From Campylobacteraceae bacterium (GTDB lineage Bacteria; Campylobacterota; Campylobacteria; Campylobacterales; Sulfurovaceae): DNA of 11,214 nucleotides. Position 1 is the first letter of the stretch, and each line of letters begins with the position of its first letter. A program made the position numbers and the translations under genes. The stretch spans positions 1 through 11,214 of the forward strand of contig JALWMN010000190.1 in assembly GCA_027083895.1 (NCBI GenBank), read 5' to 3'. The notes under the pieces are model-generated. The model was not told where the DNA came from, made no database searches, and worked only from the letters and a program-made list of their open reading frames with translations. Of the stretch, positions 8,356-11,214 are shown piece by piece.

Positions 8356-8386
8356 ATTATATCTTAAAGATTGTTAACAATTGCAA
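8356..8386 (-). promoter_or_regulatory. Probable sigma-70 promoter of the MBOAT-rml operon
   Basis: A perfect TATAAT (8361-8356, - strand) lies 22 bases before the TTG start, predicting a 5' leader of about 16 bases that includes AGGAT. A TTGCAA box (8386-8381) is 19 bases upstream, longer than ideal. Campylobacterota sigma-70 promoters usually lack a conserved -35 box, so this is not disqualifying. Position and the match to consensus are the evidence. Confidence 0.6.
8370..8381. promoter_or_regulatory. Perfect palindrome, candidate operator
   Basis: ATTGTTAACAAT is a perfect 12-base palindrome lying between the -35-like and -10 boxes of the MBOAT promoter, where a bound repressor would block RNA polymerase. 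The protein that might bind is not identified. Chance palindromes occur in AT-rich DNA, so the position is the main support. Confidence 0.4.
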
Positions 8387-8565
8387 AATGAAGAGAAAAA
8401 AGGTTTTTTAGAGTATCTAAAAGAAGGGTAAGCTTTTTTAAGTTTAATAGATTTTTGGAAGCTCTTCACTTGATATTTGAGATAGAGAAAGTAAGAGAAG
8501 GATCTGAAAAATATTGATTTCATTCAAAATAGATTTTTTTCGCTTTGCGAACGCAAAAAGATTTA

Positions 8566-8737
8566 TTAAACCAAAAATTTGCATTAGAGATTAACAACTT
8601 TTAGCAAATCATATAGCTAAGGGTATTTACAAAAATCTATCAATTAATCTTTTGGTCAACCTTAAGATTTTTGCAAACACCCTACAGCAAAGTATTTGTC
8701 AAATCTTTGCTAATGCTAATACTAAATTTTGGTTTAA
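8566..8737. repeat. 172-base imperfect inverted repeat with side hairpins (structured ncRNA or MITE-like element)
   Basis: Two 73-base arms, 8566-8638 and 8665-8737, are imperfect inverted copies around a 26-base loop. Outer stem: TTAAACCAAAA pairs with TTTTGGTTTAA, and GCATTAG (8581-8587) with CTAATGC (8710-8716). Central stem: 8621-8638 pairs with 8665-8682 over 18 positions with two mismatches. Each arm also holds its own hairpin: TTAGC/GCTAA (8601-8605, 8616-8620) and AGCAAAG/CTTTGCT (8686-8692, 8705-8711), giving a possible cloverleaf. It contains no ORF and lies upstream of the MBOAT promoter. It could be a small miniature transposable element, a structured RNA or a protein-binding site; the sequence does not decide. 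Confidence 0.6.
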
Positions 8738-8781
8738 AAAGAGCAAACGCAAGCACCCCTTTGGGTAAGTGCTCTTTTTTT
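8736..8781. terminator. Strong, probably bidirectional rho-independent terminator
   Basis: An outer stem AAAAAGAGCA (8736-8745) pairs with TGCTCTTTTT (8770-8779). An alternative inner stem AGCAC-CCC (8752-8759) pairs with GGG...GTGCT (8763-8773) across a TTT loop with a TAA bulge. Seven T (8775-8781) follow on the + strand, and five T end the stem on the - strand. No + strand gene lies before it, so its likely job is to end the leftward protease-prodomain transcript about 150 bases after that stop; it could also end a + strand RNA from the adjacent palindrome. Confidence 0.7.
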
Positions 8782-8932
8782 AGCTTATGTCTAAGATAAA
8801 TTCTTATTGCTCAAATTATAAAGCTCTCGTACAATTCATACTCTTTTAGAGGATTCAATATATAGTTATTGTAGCGATGGTTGATGGAAGGAGAGAGTGC
8901 GTATGGGCTTTTAGAGACTCTCTTGAGATTTT

Positions 8933-9307
8933 TTAACGTGGTCTATTGTTAAAGCCCCAATTTGGACGTATTGATTTAATAGAGTGCTTATTCTCTTTGC
9001 TAATCTTTGCAATGAGTTCAATGTCTGAGAGTTGGCTTTTATTAGAGAAGATATAATAATTAATTGAAGAGAGTTTTTTTTCCAATTTAATTTTATATTT
9101 TTGACTAAAGCTCTCGATATCTACATTAACCCCTTTTTTAAATGCTATAATGATACTCTTTTGCCTCTTTTCAACCATTCTTGCACTTACTCCATCTGGA
9201 GCTGTTGCTATTGCAATTTTTCGTTCTATGCCATTATCGATGATAGTAATTATCTTTGCTTGGGTAATGCTAGCTATAAGTATTGTTAATATAATTGCTC
9301 TTCTCAT
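8933..9307 (-). CDS. Small exported protein resembling a free subtilase prodomain (I9-like chaperone/inhibitor)
   Basis: 124 residues. MRRAIILTILIASITQA is a typical Sec signal peptide, with likely cleavage after Ala17. The mature part, about residues 50-116, follows the pattern of subtilisin prodomains (inhibitor I9 fold): IIIAFKKGVNV, then FSQKYKIKLEKKLSSIN, then YYIF, a helical stretch and a final strand IKSIRPNW, comparable with the usual V-x-x-V-E-P-N ending. The tail GFNNRPR extends past that strand, where a prodomain would enter the protease active site. There are no cysteines in the mature part. It starts 3 bases after the protease stop; its ribosome binding site GAGGAG overlaps that stop, so the two are probably translated together. 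Likely role: folding helper and inhibitor of the upstream protease, as ORF2 is for ASP in Aeromonas. The similarity is by eye and weak; it could be another small periplasmic protein. Confidence 0.62.
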   Translation of the reverse strand: MRRAIILTILIASITQAKIITIIDNGIERKIAIATAPDGVSARMVEKRQKSIIIAFKKGVNVDIESFSQKYKIKLEKKLSSINYYIFSNKSQLSDIELIAKISKENKHSIKSIRPNWGFNNRPR

Positions 9308-9310
9308 TTT

Positions 9311-11214
9311 CTACTCCTCATATCCATAGATTGTAATATTTACACTTTTAAGGTTTGCCTCTTTTTCCTTGCTATTTACGATAGTAACTCTCCACTTTCC
9401 TGCAGTCATTTCATCCAAAAAGGCACCAGTTGAGAATCTAAACCCGCCGCTCATCCAGTTTGGATCTGGAATATGGTATTGATCAACTATTGTGCCACTC
9501 TGAATGAGTTGTACTTTTGTGCCACTTGGAGAGGTTAAGTAGATATCTAAGTCGCTAGCATTTTGCGAATCGATATCGATTGTTGCCTCTACCCACTCTG
9601 CCTTTATATCATCTGGAATAACTACTTCAACCGATGTACTTTTTTCGATTTTTATATTATTAGTTGTAGTTGCCTCTACACTCTTTTGTTCTGGAAGATT
9701 ACTATAGCCATTTTTGCATAGCTCTATAGCACCTTTGAGATTAATTAAACCAAAACCATAATTTCTGTTAAAATGGTACCCTACACTATTGGTAATCCAT
9801 CTACTATTTTCACTATCAACCTTTTTAGCACTCTTAGCAAGGACATACTTTACATCTCTCCATCCTAAATTAGGACACGCCTCTAAAAGGAGTGCAACAG
9901 CACCTGTAACCATTGGTGCAGCAGCACTTGTTCCAGCCATAGCGTAAGTATAGTTTTTTTGTGTATCCTCATCCCATGTCTCGGTTGCACTTCCTGATGG
10001 ATAGGTTGTAGCAATAGTTGGACCCTCATCTACATCAGAAGCACCTCCATAAGCTGCTATCCAAACATTTGCTCCAGGTGTTGAGTACTCAGGAGCCTTA
10101 TTGTTATGATCTAGAGCACTAACAACCAAAGCAAAGCGGTTATTGATAACATATTGGATATTAGCATCAGCATTGTCTTCACGTGCATTTCCGCTTGCAA
10201 AGACATAGATTCTTCCTTTTCCGTTACGTAGAGTTTTTACACCCTCTTCCATAATCGCTTCATAAAAGGTATCGATTGTATAGTAGGTTCCCCAACTATT
10301 ATTCGTTACAGCTATCTCGTTTGCTCCATAGCTACTATACCATGCAGCCTCTAAGCCATCAAGACTTTGTTGTACCAGCCAGTTGCTACCAGCAATTTTT
10401 GCAAATGGAGCAACACCACGTACACCCTTATTATTAAAGGCACGAGCTGCTGCGATACCAGCAAGCATAGTACCATGTGGGAGATAGAAACCTCCAGGAA
10501 TTGGGTCACCTTGTTCTGCACCGTTTAGTGAACGGTTGATATCGAAATTGGCAATAAGATCTTCATGGTGACTATCTACACCACTATCAACAATTTGAAG
10601 GATAATTGGTTTACCATTGTTATACCCCATATACTCTTTATAGACATCTAATAGATCTAAATCGTTGCCAATAATAGATGGTATCTCACTTGGATTCATT
10701 GGTGTGCCATCTGCATGGATATACCACTCTTTATTAAAGAGCGGATCTCCTTCTAAACCATCGAGGATACCATTTTGGTTTTCGTCGCTACTGTTGCTAT
10801 CCATTCCTAAAATAGCTTCTATACTATCTGGTATATAGTCATTGTCACTGTCACTTGGTGGGGTGGCATTATTGTCACTACCATCAGTAGTGTTGCTATC
10901 ATTATTTGGATTGTCATTTGTAGTGTTGCTATCATCACCAGTGTTACCATCAGTCGTATTGCTATCATCTCCGCTACTAGAGTCGTTATTATCTCCTAAA
11001 GAGCCACCATCGTCACTACTGCTGCTATTGTCATCAAGATCTGAGCCACCACTACCATCAGTAGTGTTGCTGTCACCATTTGGATTGTCGTTGCTTGTAT
11101 TACTATCACCAGCGTTACCATCAGTAGTGTTGCTATCATTATTTGGATTGTCATTTGTAGTGTTGCTATCATCACCAGTGTTACCATCAGTCGTATTGCT
11201 ATCATCTCCGCTAC
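9311..11214 (-). CDS. Secreted subtilisin/kexin-like serine protease (S8) with TSP3-like calcium segment and C-terminal P domain (5' partial)
   Basis: The reading frame has no stop from the right edge, so the gene begins outside the window; ATG 10804 is internal. Visible part, N to C: an Asp/Asn/Ser/Thr/Gly-rich repeat of about 115 residues; a thrombospondin-type-3-like calcium segment (SDSDNDYIPDSIEAILG, then DSNSSDENQNGILDGLE); the S8 domain; and a P domain. Counting from ATG 10804, the triad is Asp73 (VDSGVD), His110 (PHGTMLAG) and Ser293 (GTSAAAP), with oxyanion Asn206 (ASGN); all are intact. DPLFNKEW (20-27) marks the usual start of kexin-like catalytic domains. Cys310 and Cys363 might form a disulfide. 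The P domain (about 390-497) contains DLDIYLTSPSGT and GKWRVTI. No prodomain lies directly before the catalytic domain, and no C-terminal anchor is seen. Likely acts outside the cytoplasm and needs calcium; signal peptide and promoter are out of view. Confidence 0.92.
   Translation of the reverse strand, partial: SGDDSNTTDGNTGDDSNTTNDNPNNDSNTTDGNAGDSNTSNDNPNGDSNTTDGSGGSDLDDNSSSSDDGGSLGDNNDSSSGDDSNTTDGNTGDDSNTTNDNPNNDSNTTDGSDNNATPPSDSDNDYIPDSIEAILGMDSNSSDENQNGILDGLEGDPLFNKEWYIHADGTPMNPSEIPSIIGNDLDLLDVYKEYMGYNNGKPIILQIVDSGVDSHHEDLIANFDINRSLNGAEQGDPIPGGFYLPHGTMLAGIAAARAFNNKGVRGVAPFAKIAGSNWLVQQSLDGLEAAWYSSYGANEIAVTNNSWGTYYTIDTFYEAIMEEGVKTLRNGKGRIYVFASGNAREDNADANIQYVINNRFALVVSALDHNNKAPEYSTPGANVWIAAYGGASDVDEGPTIATTYPSGSATETWDEDTQKNYTYAMAGTSAAAPMVTGAVALLLEACPNLGWRDVKYVLAKSAKKVDSENSRWITNSVGYHFNRNYGFGLINLKGAIELCKNGYSNLPEQKSVEATTTNNIKIEKSTSVEVVIPDDIKAEWVEATIDIDSQNASDLDIYLTSPSGTKVQLIQSGTIVDQYHIPDPNWMSGGFRFSTGAFLDEMTAGKWRVTIVNSKEKEANLKSVNITIYGYEE
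10879..10977. repeat. Exact 99-base direct repeat, copy 1
   Basis: This stretch is identical base for base to 11116-11214, 237 bases away (79 codons, so the frame is kept). Copy 2 ends at the window edge, so the true repeat may be longer. Identity at third codon positions points to a recent duplication or gene conversion, not selection on protein alone. Confidence 0.9.
11116..11214. repeat. Exact 99-base direct repeat, copy 2 (runs to window edge)
   Basis: Identical to 10879-10977. The DNA between the two copies contains a diverged partial copy (around 11056-11115), so the linker seems to have grown by several rounds of duplication of in-frame units. Confidence 0.9.

Larger units (their letters stand above)
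8334..8932. other. Gene-free region of about 600 bases between the protease pair and the MBOAT operon
   Basis: Very AT-rich. From left to right it holds the MBOAT promoter and its palindrome (8356-8386), a stretch with no recognised feature (8388-8565) apart from a small TTCGC-TTT-GCGAA hairpin at 8539-8551, the multi-armed palindrome (8566-8737), a terminator (8736-8781), and an unassigned part (8782-8932). In the last part AGAGAGT and ACTCTCT (near 8892-8923) could pair but have no T-run. I found no supported ORF on either strand. Confidence 0.7.
10862..11214 (-). repeat. Low-complexity DSNTT-type repeat coding for an acidic linker
   Basis: Within the protease gene, this DNA encodes a chain made almost only of Asp, Asn, Ser, Thr and Gly, with a few Pro, Ala and Leu. 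The unit DSNTT occurs seven times plus one DSNTS variant, mostly as DSNTTDG, with NDNPN spacers. It is probably a flexible, acidic, possibly calcium-binding or glycosylated stalk between an unseen N-terminal part and the catalytic domain. It continues past the window edge. Confidence 0.85.

Noticed and set aside
8566..8781. 6S RNA or another known long-hairpin RNA
   Set aside because: Size and hairpin shape are similar, but it is very AT-rich and I see no recognisable 6S sequence features; the identity cannot be supported.
8878..8937. Short + strand frame of 19 codons from ATG 8878
   Set aside because: No ribosome binding site at a good distance, no conserved motif, and it runs into the end of the prodomain-like gene.
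8933..9307. Small gene as a pseudogene fragment cut from a larger protease
   Set aside because: It has its own signal peptide, a good ribosome binding site and a complete frame, which fits an independent exported protein.
10996..11205. 69-codon frame on the - strand with repeated hydrophobic residues
   Set aside because: It is an alternative frame of the DSNTT repeat and arises from the repeat DNA itself.
10879..11214. Repeats at the right end as a CRISPR array
   Set aside because: Repeat units differ in length and sequence, there are no unique spacers, and the whole stretch is one open coding frame joined to the protease.

Overview
The window looks like a low-GC chromosomal segment from a member of Campylobacterota (the former Epsilonproteobacteria), perhaps a free-living sulfur- or hydrogen-oxidising type. 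The basis is the AT-rich base use, the TATAAT-type promoter without a clear -35 box, and the LplT-PlsC-Aas fusion gene. This placement is inference; no rRNA or other marker gene is present.

Layout. (1) From the left edge to 3140, + strand: the 3' part of a large fusion protein (lysophospholipid flippase, acyltransferase and acyl-ACP synthetase) for phospholipid re-acylation; its first ~105-110 residues lie outside the window. (2) 3141-3307: a short convergent intergenic region holding the terminator of the next operon. (3) 3308-8333, - strand: a compact four-gene operon, read in the order MBOAT O-acyltransferase, SGNH-fold partner, rmlC, and an RmlD protein fused to a COG4091-type oxidoreductase with a SAF domain. 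Gaps are 12 and 0 bases, with one 8-base overlap. It starts from a TATAAT promoter carrying a perfect 12-base palindrome. Together these genes suggest synthesis of a dTDP-L-rhamnose-type deoxysugar and O-acetylation of a surface polysaccharide in the periplasm; rmlA and rmlB are not in view. (4) 8334-8932: about 600 bases without a gene, holding the operon promoter, a 172-base multi-armed imperfect palindrome and a strong, probably bidirectional terminator. (5) 8933 to the right edge, - strand: a secreted subtilisin/kexin-like protease followed three bases later by a small exported protein resembling a free subtilase prodomain.

The protease frame stays open to the right edge: its visible N-terminal part is a long Asp/Asn/Ser/Thr/Gly-rich repeat, then a thrombospondin-type-3-like calcium-binding segment, the S8 catalytic domain and a C-terminal P domain.

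The most interesting points are the protease plus detached prodomain pair, which recalls the Aeromonas ASP/ORF2 pair; the RmlD-COG4091 fusion; and the structured intergenic element at 8566-8737.
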